From: Typhlomys cinereus
Taxonomy: Eukaryota; Chordata; Mammalia; Rodentia; Platacanthomyidae
Assembly (NCBI GenBank): GCA_023101885.1
Contig: JALPQD010000076.1
Span: forward strand, 3,440,897-3,504,896
Reading direction: 5' to 3'
DNA: 64,000 bases
The stretch's first letter is position 1; each line of letters opens with the position of its first letter. Shown piece by piece: positions 22,631 through 34,292 of the stretch. The notes under the pieces are model-generated. The model had not been told where the DNA came from, searched no databases, and saw only the letters and a program-made list of their open reading frames with translations. The position numbers and the translations under genes are program-made.

Positions 22631-24400
22631 TGATAAATGAAACTTTTTGTTTTTCAGGAAAAAGTGTTTTCAGAAGTCTAGAAAAAATATATCAAGATAT
22701 ATAGGAAAATATCGACTATGGTTCTCTATGAAATTAGGTCTTCTATTAAAAACTACATTGCCACATCTTCTAGTTTTTGGGGAAGTATTTCAAGGGGAGC
22801 AGTTATGTGATCCTAACCTCAAACTCACTGCTCTCCTTTTTTATCCTATCAGATGATGCCATTGAAGAGCCTGTTTTCAGACTTTTTTTCTTCAAGTATT
22901 TTTGTAATAAAGTGACAATGAATCCCTGCAACTGTCGCAGTTTCCAGATGGCCACTGGCCATGTGGTTAAGACCCTCTTTTCCCAACTCCACAGTTCTTG
23001 AGCATCTGATCCCAGTTTGTGCCTGACAAGGATTCATAAACCTCCACACTTTTGATCCAGCGGCTTGTGGTTAGTAAAGCCTCCAGGTTTCAAGGATGAC
23101 CCTTGGACGCTCAAATAACCTGAAGCCCATTCTACCTGAGATGCTGATCTTGATTAGCTCCTGGGCTCTGAGCCTGCCTGGATGAATCCGGAGCACTCTA
23201 CCCAGTTTTCGAAAAGGACCAACACCTCAACATGGCAAGGCTTTGAAGCATATGGAAAAGCTCAGTGCACCCGGATTCTAGGCCGCCTTGATGGTATGCA
23301 CTTGGTCACTTTCACCAGAGCTTGGCTGAGAAAGCAGTATTTCTGGAAGATGACTAGGATCCATCTTCGTCACTTGATGCTACAAGTTCTATGTCTGAGT
23401 CACTCGGTGCCACAACTTCTTTGCCAAACCAAGGGGAATTTCCCTTCTTGGAACGTATGTCAATCTGCTCCTGAAATCATAACCATGGACTGCGTTTTAA
23501 TATTATCCAAGAAAGCAGGAAGTTTATAAAAAGTCCCAATGGTGCTGTCTCACAGAACTCTCTGGAAGATTGTTCCCTCAAGTCTGAAGGAGGACCATGA
23601 AGAGGACAGAAGTTTTAGCACACTCACATCCAGCCCTCTCTACTGTTGCTTCTCCCTGCCTCAGCTTTGTTTCTTAATATTTAAGATCCCAACAATTTTA
23701 CTAATCCAATTATGGTCTTTGTGGAGCTCTGTTTTCTCTGTGAAATAACAATGAGGAAAATACCTTTTATAATACACACACTCACACTGCTAGCAATTCT
23801 CCTCTGGCCTTCTAAAACCTGTTTGTAAGAATTGAATAAAAAATCACCTCAGGACATTTTCAAGTGACTTTTCTAAAACTACAAATAAACATAAGTAATC
23901 ACATACTTGTAATGGCGCAGAGCGCTGGCTGAGTTTCTATGTCAAGATGTTTTGTTCTCAACTAGTATTTTTGAAATGCATGTCATTTTGCTACTTCCTG
24001 AAGGAACATTTGCCAGTATCTGTAGATAGTCTTGGTTGTTGCAACTGGGCCTGGGGCAATGGACCTACTGGAATGTTACCAAATATCATGTATCACAAGA
24101 CAAAAAATTCCTTTCTCAGAGTGCCAGTGGGAAGCCTGAGGAAATCTGGATTAAACTATAGGATACTTGAAGCCCAGGCTCAGTAAGCACTTATAAATAT
24201 TCATGTGAAACAAGGTGTCCACAATACTCCTCTCTTCTACTACCCAGGGTCAGGGGAAAGAGGCAAGTGGGAGACTGAAGAAGTTTAAATAATTACTTTC
24301 TGTCTATTCCAACTGTCCTCATAGGTAATTCACATTTTTATCACCTAGAGTTTCTATTATTAGAAACTCTCATTTTCTCTTTAGATAATTATCATAACTT
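22631..24400. other. Unique stretch
   Basis: The longest open frame (23182-23529, 115 codons) has no recognisable domain. A perfect 10-bp inverted repeat with a 4-nt loop (AGAGTTTCTA / TAGAAACTCT) is at 24347-24370. Confidence 0.4.
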
Positions 24401-24401
24401 A

Positions 24402-24444
<43 letters not shown>

Positions 24445-24697
24445 AAGAGGGCACTTGAGTGTGTGTGCCTGTGAAGGTCCAAGAGTGACATGGGAATCAT
24501 CCTGGATTGCTCTACCTCCTTGTTGCTTTGCTCTGGAGTTTCCCAGGCTCCATCTTCCGGGGTTAGAATTATATTATATTATATTAGAATTATATTATAT
24601 TTCTGACCTGAGTTTTATGTGGGATCTGGGGATCTCAACTCAGGTCCTTTTGCTTGTGAAGCAAAGACTTTAGCCACTCAGCCATCTCTCCAGTCCT
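24402..24697 (-). mobile_element. B2-headed SINE with (CA)n tail
   Basis: The GT run at 24403-24442 is its CA tail in antisense. The body contains CCAGGCTCCATCTTCC and GTGGGATCTGGGGATC, and the head CACTCAGCCATCTCTCCAG closes it. A TATTA-rich insertion lies at 24567-24601. Confidence 0.85.
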
Positions 24698-24744
24698 ACC
24701 CTCGATTTTCATATTGAAATTGGTGTAGTCTAATTTTTACTACA

Positions 24745-24872
24745 CACTGTTTGTGTAGATATGTGCATGAGCATGCCATGGTGGATACATGTGTGGGGGT
24801 CAGAGGACAACTTGTGGGAGTTGCCAGGCTTGGCAGCAAGTGCCTTTAGCTGTTGAACCATCTCATCAGCAT
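24745..24872 (-). mobile_element. B3 SINE with internal deletion
   Basis: GGTCAGAGGACAACTTGTGG followed directly by GCCAGGCTTGGCAGCAAGTG. The usual middle segment is missing. Confidence 0.7.
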
Positions 24873-24956
24873 AAAATATTTTCCAAGGCATTTTATTTTT
24901 GGAGGAGTGTTGTTAAGGGTACTCTCAATGTAACATTGAATAACCTCAAAAATATG

Positions 24957-25045
24957 GGGGCTGGGTTATAGCTTAGTGGAAGAATGATTGCTCAGTCATC
25001 TATGAGACTCTGGCTTTGGTCCCCAGTACCAAAAACACATAAAAT
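24957..25045 (+). mobile_element. ID-family SINE
   Basis: GGGGGCTGGGTTATAGCTTA head, then GGTCCCCAGTACC and an A-rich tail. Confidence 0.65.
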
Positions 25046-25335
25046 AACAATCTGGAAAAGTTTCACATTATAGTACTATTTCAGAATATCATGTTAAATA
25101 TTAAGTTAGAAAACTAGGTATGATTACTTTCCTATGTTTCTAGAGATAGCCATAAACTTATTGGTAGACATTATTTTTAACTTCATTGTGTGATTTTCTT
25201 ATCTAAAATCAACACTTACTTTTTATTTTTTCCCTGGTCCTAATGTTTCATTATATTTAAATCAGTTGTTGGATATATATTTAAGAAATATTTGTGAAAT
25301 TTATTAAGACTTCAAAGGACTTTATTTCACAAATC

Positions 25336-25919
25336 AGAAGTAGCTCTGCAGGAACTTCAGAAACTCTATATCATCCACATAGAACTAAGCTAGCCTAATC
25401 TCCCCCCTTCCTGAAGCTCAGGGACATTTGCAGAAGAGGGGGCGGTAAGATTGTAAGAGCAAAAGGATGGGGGGAGCAATGATTTGAAGAGTCTCCACAC
25501 TAGATAGGGCTGAAGCAATCATAATAGGACTTTGCATGCCCTGAGCCATGTCTGTCACACTATTGACCTCACAAAGTCTAACATCGGCTAAAGGCACCAA
25601 GATCCTTGGAGGCAAGGGATTGATGGCCACAGTAGTGTTCCTATGCTTAAGGGGAACACGAGAAAGGGTTCAGGGAAAGGCCACTGGGTCCTTGTACGTC
25701 ATCAGAAAGGAGGACCAAGAGGAGAGTTAGGCATACACAATAAAGGACTCTCTGGGAATTGGGGGGGAGGCAATTGGAGATGGGGAAGGAGGGAGGGGGA
25801 CCAGGGGGTTCGGGGGGGGGGGAGGAGGAGGGGGGGAGGGAACTGGTCTACCTATTAAGTTTGTATGAGCGGAAATAATAATAAAAAATGTTAAAAAAAA
25901 AAAAGAAGTAGCTCTGCAG
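25336..25919 (+). mobile_element. 5'-truncated L1 3' end with TSD, young
   Basis: AGAAGTAGCTCTGCAG is repeated at 25336-25351 and 25904-25919, bracketing 552 bp of L1 3' UTR in sense orientation. In order: the CTCAGGGACATTTGCAGAAG block, GGTAAGATTGTAAGAGC, a long G-rich polypurine tract (about 25755-25850), CCTATTAAGTTTGTATGAGC and poly(A). There is no coding sequence. It is the cleanest example of the long 3' UTR of this family. Confidence 0.95.
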
Positions 25920-26639
25920 CACACTACAGTTTGTGGCAATCCCAGAATCCACTATGTTCATTACAGTGTTGATAACGTAATAAGAGTGACTCCTGTATTT
26001 TATGTGTCTGATAAATACTGCCTTTGTGACTACTATACATGGTTTATGTGCTTTATTGGAGCACCTCAAGTCAATAGAGGGCTTCGTATGAAGACAAGGT
26101 CATTAATGTCCAGTAAATTCAATGACTCCTGGTCATCTATCCATTTGTCGGCTTCAGTGAAGGTCTGGAATTGCTTCTTTTGGTAATTGAATCTAGAGGA
26201 GTCAGTTCTGTGGTGATGATAGATATAAGGGACATGTAGGAGAGCTGTTTCTCTTGCCTCCTATATGATACAATATGTAGCAGGTCCCCCAAATAGCTAT
26301 ATGATGTTCTTGCTTGTAAATCAGTGAATCAACAGATAAGGTCTCATCTCATGTGACAGAAGTCTTCTTGGATATGTGATAAAATGAAATCTGTTTGTTC
26401 TGATTAGTTTCTGATTAGATGCTTTTTAAATCACTGTTTTATGTAATACATGGATTATAGTGTCTGCATTTGTGTCATATACAAAGTAGGTAAGATCCAT
26501 ATGTCTTGCATATATATGGCAGTCAGATGTATGGCTTGTCTTCTTCACAAGGAACTTCTTAAATATGAAATTGTAAATCCAGTAACAATTCTGAAGTGCT
26601 TTTTGCCAATATTTACAAAATTTTCAAATTTAGAGGAAA
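25920..26639. other. Unique AT-rich stretch
   Basis: Nothing recognised. Confidence 0.4.
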
Positions 26640-27125
26640 GTTGATAGAATTTCACAGTAAACAATTTTTCTGGAGCACCATTTATGTTCCATGATTGACA
26701 TTGTGTTATATTTGCTTTATCACTATAGATAGATAACCATGAAAGTACCCCTCTGTCTATTTCTCAACACACCTTATTTCTGGGTATATTTCAAAGTAGG
26801 ATGCACACATCAATCAAAACACTGTATCTTGTGATACTTCTGCATGCATTTCTTAAGCTCCAACTAAATATTTTCTATGATTTTCCTTTTGAGGTAAAAA
26901 ACAATCTCTGTACAAATGTAGAATGTACAAGTAGAATTTTGATAAATGCACACAGTTGTGAATCCTTAACCGTGGTCAATAACAATATGATCACCATTCA
27001 GAAAGCTCTCTTAAACGCTGTCTCCCACTCACCCCCACTTCTGGACCTTCATAGAAACAGTCCCCATTTTCTCCCTATTATGAATTAGTTTTGCCTGTTC
27101 TATAACTGAAAATTGGAATTGTGTA
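26640..27125 (-). mobile_element. Ancient L1-like relic
   Basis: Text near 27030-27120 (ATTAGTTTTGCCTGTTC) and the preceding AGAAAGCTCTC and CCCCAC blocks resemble antisense ancient L1M 3' sequence. Heavily diverged. Confidence 0.35.
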
Positions 27126-27179
27126 ACTGCTTTTGAGAATAAAAAAGAGCTTTTATCTTACTGTGAGCACCAAATTTCT

Positions 27180-27905
27180 GGGAAGATGGAACTCGACCTC
27201 CAGGTACAGAGAGGCACAATTAGTGTCTCATCAGGGCAGTGTGGTAGCTTACCCTGGTTCACAAAAGAGGGCTTAAGTACCTACTTAAGCAGATCCTCTC
27301 TCCGAGGCCACTGGAATGAAAAAGTGAAAAGGTTTGGAGAGAAACTGGTGAGTAATTAAAAAACACACAAGTTCGTAGGAGTCTGGCCAAAGAGCTTTAG
27401 TCAGCTGGAAGCAGAGACAAGCCTGGCTGCCTGCCTCCAGGGACCAAGATACATCTTGCAGAAGTCCCCGTGTGTATGTGTGTGGGGGGAAGGGGTTCTT
27501 TCTTTTCTCTTCCTCTACCTTTTCTGACCTTTCGGTCTTGAATTCCTTCTTTTCCATCTTCTCCCAATGGGATCGTCCGGGTCCTGGGTTCTTGAGGGTC
27601 TTTTTGGCGCTCTTAAGGTCTCCCAGGCACTGGGGGCCTGCGATGTTCCTTCCCACAGTGTTCTGGAAAGAGAAAGGCCAGTTTCTCCACCCTTACCCAG
27701 GGTGGCTCTCACGGCCCCGCCAGGCTGGGGAAGGGAAGCTGTGGCTGTGAGTCAGCATTTTTTCCCCTCAGACTGGGCTCAGGGAGAGACCCTGGGAGAG
27801 GATGTGGGGGAGGCACTTTGCTTTCCCAGACTGGAGCACAGACATCCCCAGGGATGGGGGTAGCTGGTGAGAGGAGGAAAAAGCGAGGGGCCAAGAGAGG
27901 CAGTA
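27180..27905. other. GC-rich unique stretch with AP-1/NF-E2-like site
   Basis: GC content is clearly above the surroundings from about 27540 to 27900. TGAGTCAGCA at 27748-27757 matches the AP-1/MARE (NF-E2) type. No gene or repeat recognised. The 123-codon minus-strand ORF (27285-27656) is basic and glutamate/lysine-rich but unsupported. Confidence 0.35.
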
Positions 27906-29660
27906 CACATCACTGACTGGTCACAATTCTAAAATGTTCTTGCAAAATCTTAAAAGACTCTTCTGAAAGAACAGTCATTTGAAAATGGATTTTATAAGTC
28001 TCAGAACTCTGAGAAAAAAAAATACCTACCATGACTAGGAAAGAAAAGATGCAAAAAGTGGTTAAATTATGTCTAGCACGTATAATGCAATTTTCCAAAA
28101 ACACTGAAAAAGTCTCTGAGAAAGGTTTTCTCTTTGAATTTTCAGTTTGATTCATATTATAAGAAGTCTTAAACACAATAGGTATTTTTTATTATGTGAC
28201 CACAGGAAGTACAATAAAGAATCCGTGAGAGATTTTTTTTTGTATTTAAGAGATAGAGATTTTCTGCTATTTTTAGCCAAGGAACCATATGCACTTTTGA
28301 ATTAGAAGATGTTTTATTACTGATTAGAAGTCTGACTCTTTTACAAAACCACATAATGCTAGATGCTGGTGAAAAATTTTTCTAAGTTTAGACCAGATAT
28401 ATTGTGAATTATGTGGCTTTCCCTTCATTTTGAATAAACACACTTTTTAAAAGCCCTGGTTTATTTGTCTTCATGTAGCTTTCTTTCACAAAGTTTATTT
28501 CAGTAGTTCTTAAAAGTAAATTCTCTCTTACGTTGTATAGAAATATTTTATGAACTAGGGTCCAGTTGAACAAGACTTTCCTTAGTTTCCTGGGCATGGT
28601 GATATATTCTTGACATGGAAATACTATGGGCTTAAAGACATAATATATATGTTTACCTACGTTAGAGACTATGCTGCATATATGATAATATTCTAAAGCA
28701 TGGATTAAGTGATAATATTACCATTATCATATCTAGAATTATTTACAACCCTCATAAGGGTTGTAATTATTAATTGAAAGAACTGTTTGACAAACCCATG
28801 GGCTCTGTAGCCTGTATTATTGTCTTTTTGTCTAACTTACATTTCTCTTGATAAAATTTGGATTCAGTTCTTTTTGTTCTGTCATAAATGGTAACTAAAT
28901 CCAATTGTACTCTGACCTCTAAAAATACTATTGGAACTCTGAAGTAGGGACCTAGCTTACCTTAGAGGACCACCCTGGTCCTTGTGCCGTTGGCTTTTCT
29001 GTGGAGAACACCAAGTTGCTTTTCCTTGGTTGACTTTCAGCCAAATTGTGCTTCCTCAGTGGTGTGATATGGAATTCACCAGGCTTTTTATACAAAAGGT
29101 GGACATCTGTTAGGATTGAGTTGCAAATATTTTGGCCCCTCTCTTGGTACCAAATATTATGAAGTAAGAATATGCTTCATCTAGCCACAAAGATCTGTGA
29201 GTAGTCTAGGCAGAACCAGATTTCAGCCCTGGGATTTGAGCCATATTGGAAAGATGTTTGTGGAAATGGCTTCTTTCCTCTACAGACATTTTTAGTATAA
29301 CATGAGTGAGGGGTTAAGAAACTGTACTGTAAAGAGTAGTCTCAGTCTACAGAGTCTATTCCAGTAACTAGTAGCATTTCTACCTAGAATGGAAGAGTAA
29401 GCAATGTCCAGTATTTTTTGTTATAAAAAGAAACTTTGGCCAACCATAAATGATCTCCTTTATTCAAATGCAATATAAAACTGGGAAAATTCTTTTCCTG
29501 CAGCTCTCCCTAAAGGTCGGAAGGAAGGCAGCCTCAGCAATTGGTTGCCCAGGTACTTAAGTGGAGGGTAAGCTGCACAATGATCTTCATGGTGTTCTGC
29601 AGAATGCTGGTGGTTTGTCTGGCAGGAACAAATTGTTTTGCCATTAAAGTTTTGGAAAAT
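27906..29660. other. Unique AT-rich stretch
   Basis: Nothing recognised. A 10-bp inverted repeat (TTACAACCCT / AGGGTTGTAA) is at 28743-28766. Confidence 0.4.
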
Positions 29661-29662
29661 GG

Positions 29663-29872
29663 GAGTCTTGGGCTGGTGCTATAACTCAGGGTGAGGCACG
29701 TGTTCACAAACTTGGACACTTCCTTTATCCTTGGAAGTCCTATGTCAGAAAGAGAATTGACTTCTGAAAGTTGTTCTCTGATCTCCACTTGCATGCTATG
29801 ACATATATGCATCTCTCTCTCTCTCCTCTGTCTTTTTCCCCCTTCTCTTTCTTAAATAAATAATAAATGTTT
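29663..29872 (+). mobile_element. B2/B3-type SINE
   Basis: The head GGCTGGTGCTATAACTCAGG, the body GTTCTCTGATCTCCACTTGC, a CT-rich run at 29811-29826 and an AAATAAATAAT tail. Confidence 0.6.
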
Positions 29873-29974
29873 TTGGAAGAAAAGAAAAATAAGGGTCTTT
29901 TCTTGATTTTAAGAAAGGAATTTTGCCTAGTAATTCATGTATATATTAGTTTCAAAAACTTTGATATCTGGCCT

Positions 29975-30285
29975 GTGTGTACAAGAGTGCACTTGAGTGT
30001 GTATACCTATGGAGGACCAAGGATGAGATTGGGAATCATCCTCCATTGCTTTTCCATCTTGTCGTTATGAGCCTGAGTCTCTAATTACATCCAGAGCACA
30101 CTTACACTAAGGCTAGTCTGGTTAACCAGCTTGCTCTGGGGATTCCCAGGCTCTGCCTTCCAGAGTTAGAATTACAGGTCACTGCCACACTTGCCTGGCA
30201 TTTTTACATGGGATCTGGGGATCTGAACTCAGGTCCTTTTGCTTAGGCAACAAAGCGTTTCAATGACTGAGCCACAAGCGCAGAG
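29975..30285 (-). mobile_element. B2-headed SINE, long variant
   Basis: Antisense copy: a degenerate GT tail, GGAATCATCCTCCATTGC, an extra segment (ACTAAGGCTAGTCTGG) shared with 2735-2960, then GATCTGGGGATCTGAAC and the head. The head is followed at once by the TSD of the L1 ORF2 slice. Confidence 0.75.
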
Positions 30286-31113
30286 CTATCTCTTTAACCC
30301 TAATAGCAAAGGAAGGAACACTACTAAATTCCTTCTATGAAGCTAATATCGTTTTAATCCCAAAACCTAATAAAGATTCACTTAAAAAAGAAAACTATAA
30401 GCCGATCTCCCTGATGAACACAGACGCAAAGATTCTCAACAAAGTCTTAGCAAATCGGATTCAAAAACATATTAAAAAGATCATTCACGGGGACCAAGTA
30501 GGCTTTATCCCCGGCACACAAGGTTGGTTCAACATACGCAAATCAATAAATGTAATTCATCATGTAAACCAGTCCAAAGTCCAAGACCACATGATACTCT
30601 CGATAGATGCAGAAAAAGCTTTTGACAAGATCCAACAGCCTTTTATGATCAAAACGCTAGAGACAGTAGGAATGGAAGGAACCTTTATCAATATAATAAA
30701 AGCTGTATACAACAAGCCCACAGCAAGGATTATGCTCAATGGGGAACAATTGGAAGCATTCCCACTTCGATCAGGAACTAGACAAGGCTGTCCACTCTCA
30801 CCACTTCTATTCAATATTGTACTTGAAGTCTTAGCTGAAGCCATAAGTCAAGAAAGGCACATAAGAGGGATTCAAATCGGCAAGGAAGAAGTCAAGCTAT
30901 CCCTATTTGCAGATGACATGATCTTATACCTGAGTGATCCCAAAAACTCCACCAGGAAGCTCCTGGAACTAATTGAGAAGTTCAGCAGGGTGGCAGGATA
31001 CAAAATAAATGTGCAAAAATCAGAGGCCTTCCTATATGCCCAGAATGAAAGAAGTGAAAAAGCCTTGAGAGAAACAATCCCATTTACTATAGCCCCTATC
31101 TCTTTAACCCTAA
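30286..31113 (+). pseudogene. 792-bp internal slice of L1 ORF2 with 18-bp TSD
   Basis: CTATCTCTTTAACCCTAA is repeated at 30286-30303 and 31096-31113. The 792 bp between them (30304-31095) align without a gap to 37350-38141 of the full-length L1. I count 12 differences, about 98.5 % identity. The slice covers the reverse-transcriptase core, including the [15 protein letters not shown] block and FADD at 30904-30918, and keeps an open frame. It has no L1 5' end, no 3' UTR and no poly(A). Microhomology of 2-3 bases occurs at both junctions. It is not a functional gene. Confidence 0.93.
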
Positions 31114-31346
31114 ACATATCAGTATTTCGTGTTTTCCCCAGGCAACATTACTTTTATAAAACCACCACCTGAACACTTTTGAGAACCACCGATACTAGTA
31201 TAAATAACAGTGAACTATTGTCAAAAGGGCTTTTTAAATTTTTTCTGGTGGGCTCACCTTGCCCATGTAGAAAAGCAGTAGTAAGGCTGATGAGCTTTTG
31301 ATTAGGTTAAATTCCTTCCTGTGGTGTGGGCCTCACACTTAACATT

Positions 31347-31755
31347 TGTAGCAGTTCACCTGCATGGTTGCTGATAAATTTATCATCAAAGATTTAAGGG
31401 AACAAGGGTTTATTCTCTTATTATTAATGGTTATAGCTGTTTGTCCATCTTGGCAGGAGAGCGCATACTAACACCAGGGTGGAAGGAACCGACCACGTAA
31501 TATCCATTTAACAGTTGAGAGAGGGACAGTCCTTACTTGTCAGACTAGCATGTCTGGCCAAGTATACACAGGATGCCTCCTTTCTCAAACAGTTCCCTCC
31601 ATTTTATTCACCGGTCCTGGGCTGTTGCCTTCACCACCCACTAGACAATCTCCTGAGGGTTCGTTCTGGGCTTAACTTAAACTCTTACTAATTCTCTATA
31701 AATGTGTCCAGAGTTCAAACCCTCAATCATTAGGTTGACACACGCACCTATGACA
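31347..31755 (-). mobile_element. MaLR/ERVL-type solo LTR, copy 4
   Basis: It begins TGTAGCAGTTCACCTGCATG and ends near CACCTATGACA, flanked by ACATT and CCATT (4 of 5). Clear full-length similarity to 1110-1517, including the shared GCATGTCTGGCCAAGTATAC. Confidence 0.78.
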
Positions 31756-32802
31756 CCATTATTGCACCAATGAGCACATTGTCTGGCAGTGTTGCATTCA
31801 GGGTCCATAACTGAAAAGACTGTGGGTAACTATTTTGCCTCTGCCACTTGCATAGAACCTTCTGGCACTATGAGAGCTAGCCATAGGGAGGAAGCTTCTA
31901 GTCTACTTTCAGCTTGATTTCTCTATGTCCTGCAATTATAGCTTGTAGTGTTTTCAGCAGTAGGGCCTTACTATCTAGTTCTGGTGGGCAACCAATACCA
32001 GTGATAATTGTCTTTATAATTTTGGAGGCCTATGGGTGTGCTGACTAATGGCTTGTGGGGAGGCACCGCCCAAGTCCTGGAATTTTCATTCAATAACCTA
32101 TGGTTTTGGGAAAAGGTTTTTCATCTGTGTATGGACCAAGAGAACCAAACTCTAACTCTGTCACTATTCTGGGTGACCTTGGGTAAGTCTGAAGCAGTTT
32201 CATGAAGAGGAAAGATTTTAATTGAGTCTGAAAGTAAGTCAGATTTTGAAGAGGCAAAAACAGATAGGAGAAACTATTGTCAGTGAGAGAAAGAAGACCC
32301 GGGAGGGGAGCAAAGGCTGGTGAAAAGCAGCATGAGTATGGGTAGTAGAGAATGCATCTGTGTTCCATGAATTTACCTGGAATTTTGGCTCAAATGCAGG
32401 TCTTAGTATCTGCTCTGCTGTCGTCTTACTTGGGAACATGTGTGAATTTATCACGTAATGCTGGATTAAAAGAAAACCATAGAAAAAGAGGTTCAGAGAC
32501 CTATGAATCATGCGATATATTGTAATTACTTTTCCTTTAAGTAATCCATTATCTTTTAATGATTTCACAAATTTGTGCTGTTCATGTATATATATTTCAC
32601 CTGAAGCTCTGTTGCAAGCAATACCTAAAGATTCATTTTGTCTGAATTCATTTTTGTTTCACTTTTAGTGATGAGACATATTTCCTACTAGATATAAAAT
32701 GTAAGGTATGGAGTTTTCCTTTCAGTACTTTAATAATGACACTCCGTTGTTTTGGGTTAAATATCAGTGCTTTTTTTTTATTTTACTGTTTTGAAAAAAT
32801 TT
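31756..32802. other. Mostly unique, MIR-like piece at 32125-32195
   Basis: GGGTGACCTTGGGTAAGTC at about 32170-32188 matches the MIR core. Nothing else recognised. Confidence 0.4.
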
Positions 32803-33135
32803 TCAGTGCTGAGGTCATGGTTCAGGGGTTAAAACCTTCGCCTTGCAAACAAAAACATCTGAATTCAGATTCCTAGACCCTAAATAAAAAATGCTGGGTA
32901 AATTGGGTGGTGGCTTGCAATTCAAAGTGGAGCATGGAAACCCCAAAGCAAAGCAATAAGGAAGTAGAGCAATCAAGGTTGATTCCCAATGTTACCCTCA
33001 GGCCTAGGCATACACATACACCGACATACAAGTGCTTTCTGGTACACATACCTGCACACACATATACATCTACCCAACATACCACACACACACACACACA
33101 CACACACATACAAAAACCCCAAAAAACAAAAAAAC
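32803..33135 (+). mobile_element. B2-headed SINE with (CA)n tail, old
   Basis: The head GGTCATGGTTCAGGGGTTAA is followed by CTTCGCCTTGCAAAC, a diverged body and a long CA-rich tail with (AC)n at 33082-33108. No clean TSD. Confidence 0.75.
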
Positions 33136-33137
33136 AA

Positions 33138-33245
33138 TTTTAGACAGCCTTTCCCTGAAGCCCAAGTTGGCCAGGGAGGCTTCAAGTTTGCCATCCTTCT
33201 GCCTTCTCCTCCCAAGCCTTAGGATTACAGGTGTCACTACTTTTA
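33138..33245 (-). mobile_element. B1 SINE, diverged
   Basis: GAAGCCCAAGTTGGCCAGG and CTTAGGATTACAGGTGTCAC, antisense, next to the A-rich end of the preceding SINE. Confidence 0.6.
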
Positions 33246-33814
33246 CTGGTGACTGATGTTTTTGATTTAGACTCTTTTATCCCTAATATGTCATTTTCTC
33301 TGGGTGCTTTCCTTCTCCTAATGGTTTTTAGCAACTTGATTATAATGCATATTGGTGTCTGCGTGTACATGCAATTATTTTACTCATGACTCTGTTTGAG
33401 TTTCTTGACTCTAAGAACCTCTAAGAAAATTGCTGGTAAGAACAGTTTTATGATGTTTAACTCTATCCTATCCAATTCCTTCTTTTCTAACTTCGTGATG
33501 GCCTTGAAAATTAATGTCTCATAAATTATAGTGAAACCAGCAGGCATCTAACTACTGGACAGGGAAGCATGAGGTTAGAATTTCTTCAAATCCTCAGTCT
33601 TTGAGACTTGAATATTTGACTTTTCTGGTGCTTCCCAGAAGGCCCTAATCTGTGGGTTGTCTTTATGTGACTTGATTCAGATGTCACAGTTATGAACATC
33701 CTTGTCCTTGGAAATTTTGTGAGAAACAAGGAAAGCAAACATTAAACTTCAGCTGCCTGAGCAATGAATAATAGTTGTGGTAAATGATAGGTAGCCACAA
33801 TTTTTTTCTCATGT
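33246..33814. other. Unique stretch
   Basis: Nothing recognised. Confidence 0.4.
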
Positions 33815-34110
33815 ATGCCATGTATGTGTGTGCGTGCGTGTGTGTGTGCATGTGTGTATGTGTGTGAGTGTATCAGAGGGCATTGTGTGTGCCTGTCGAG
33901 GCCCAAGGGTGACTTTAAGAATCATCCTGGATTATTTTACCTCATTGTTGCTTTGCTCTGGGTTTCCTAGGCTCTGCTTTCCAGGGCCAGAAGTGGAGGC
34001 CACTGCCATTTCTGCCTGATTTTTTTTTTCTTTTTGTAGGATCTGGGATTTGAACTCAGGTTCTTCTGCTCTCGAGATGGAGGCTTAATCCCTGAGCTAT
34101 TGCTCCAACT
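33815..34110 (-). mobile_element. B2-headed SINE with (CA)n tail
   Basis: A degenerate GT tail (33822-33872), AGAATCATCCTGGATTATTT, GGATCTGGGATTTGAAC and the head in antisense. A T-run has expanded at 34020-34029. Confidence 0.8.
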
Positions 34111-34292
34111 CTATAGATGCCTTTTAAGGGCTGCAACTTGTCCCTGAAAATACAAGGAGATCAATTCATTTTTAAGATTGTGTGCATGATCATCTCATGT
34201 AATCAGGGAAGACCTCAAAGCTCTCGTTTGCAGGTCCTAAACTTTTACTTCTAGCTGATCATGACACTTTGTCCAATCAAGAAGTGAAGCAT

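Noticed and set aside
23182..23529. 115-codon ORF as a possible exon or retrocopy
   Set aside because: No ATG context, no poly(A) or TSD around it, no family recognised.
27555..27590. Retroviral primer-binding-site-like GATCGTCCGGGTCCTGGG
   Set aside because: It only partly resembles a tRNA-Pro PBS, no LTR end precedes it and no gag follows.
27285..27656. 123-codon minus-strand ORF, Lys/Glu-rich
   Set aside because: Its charged segment is the complement of a T/C-rich run. No other support.
30414..31172. 252-codon ORF that could look like a host gene
   Set aside because: It is L1 reverse-transcriptase sequence, and the last 25 codons read into flanking DNA past the TSD.
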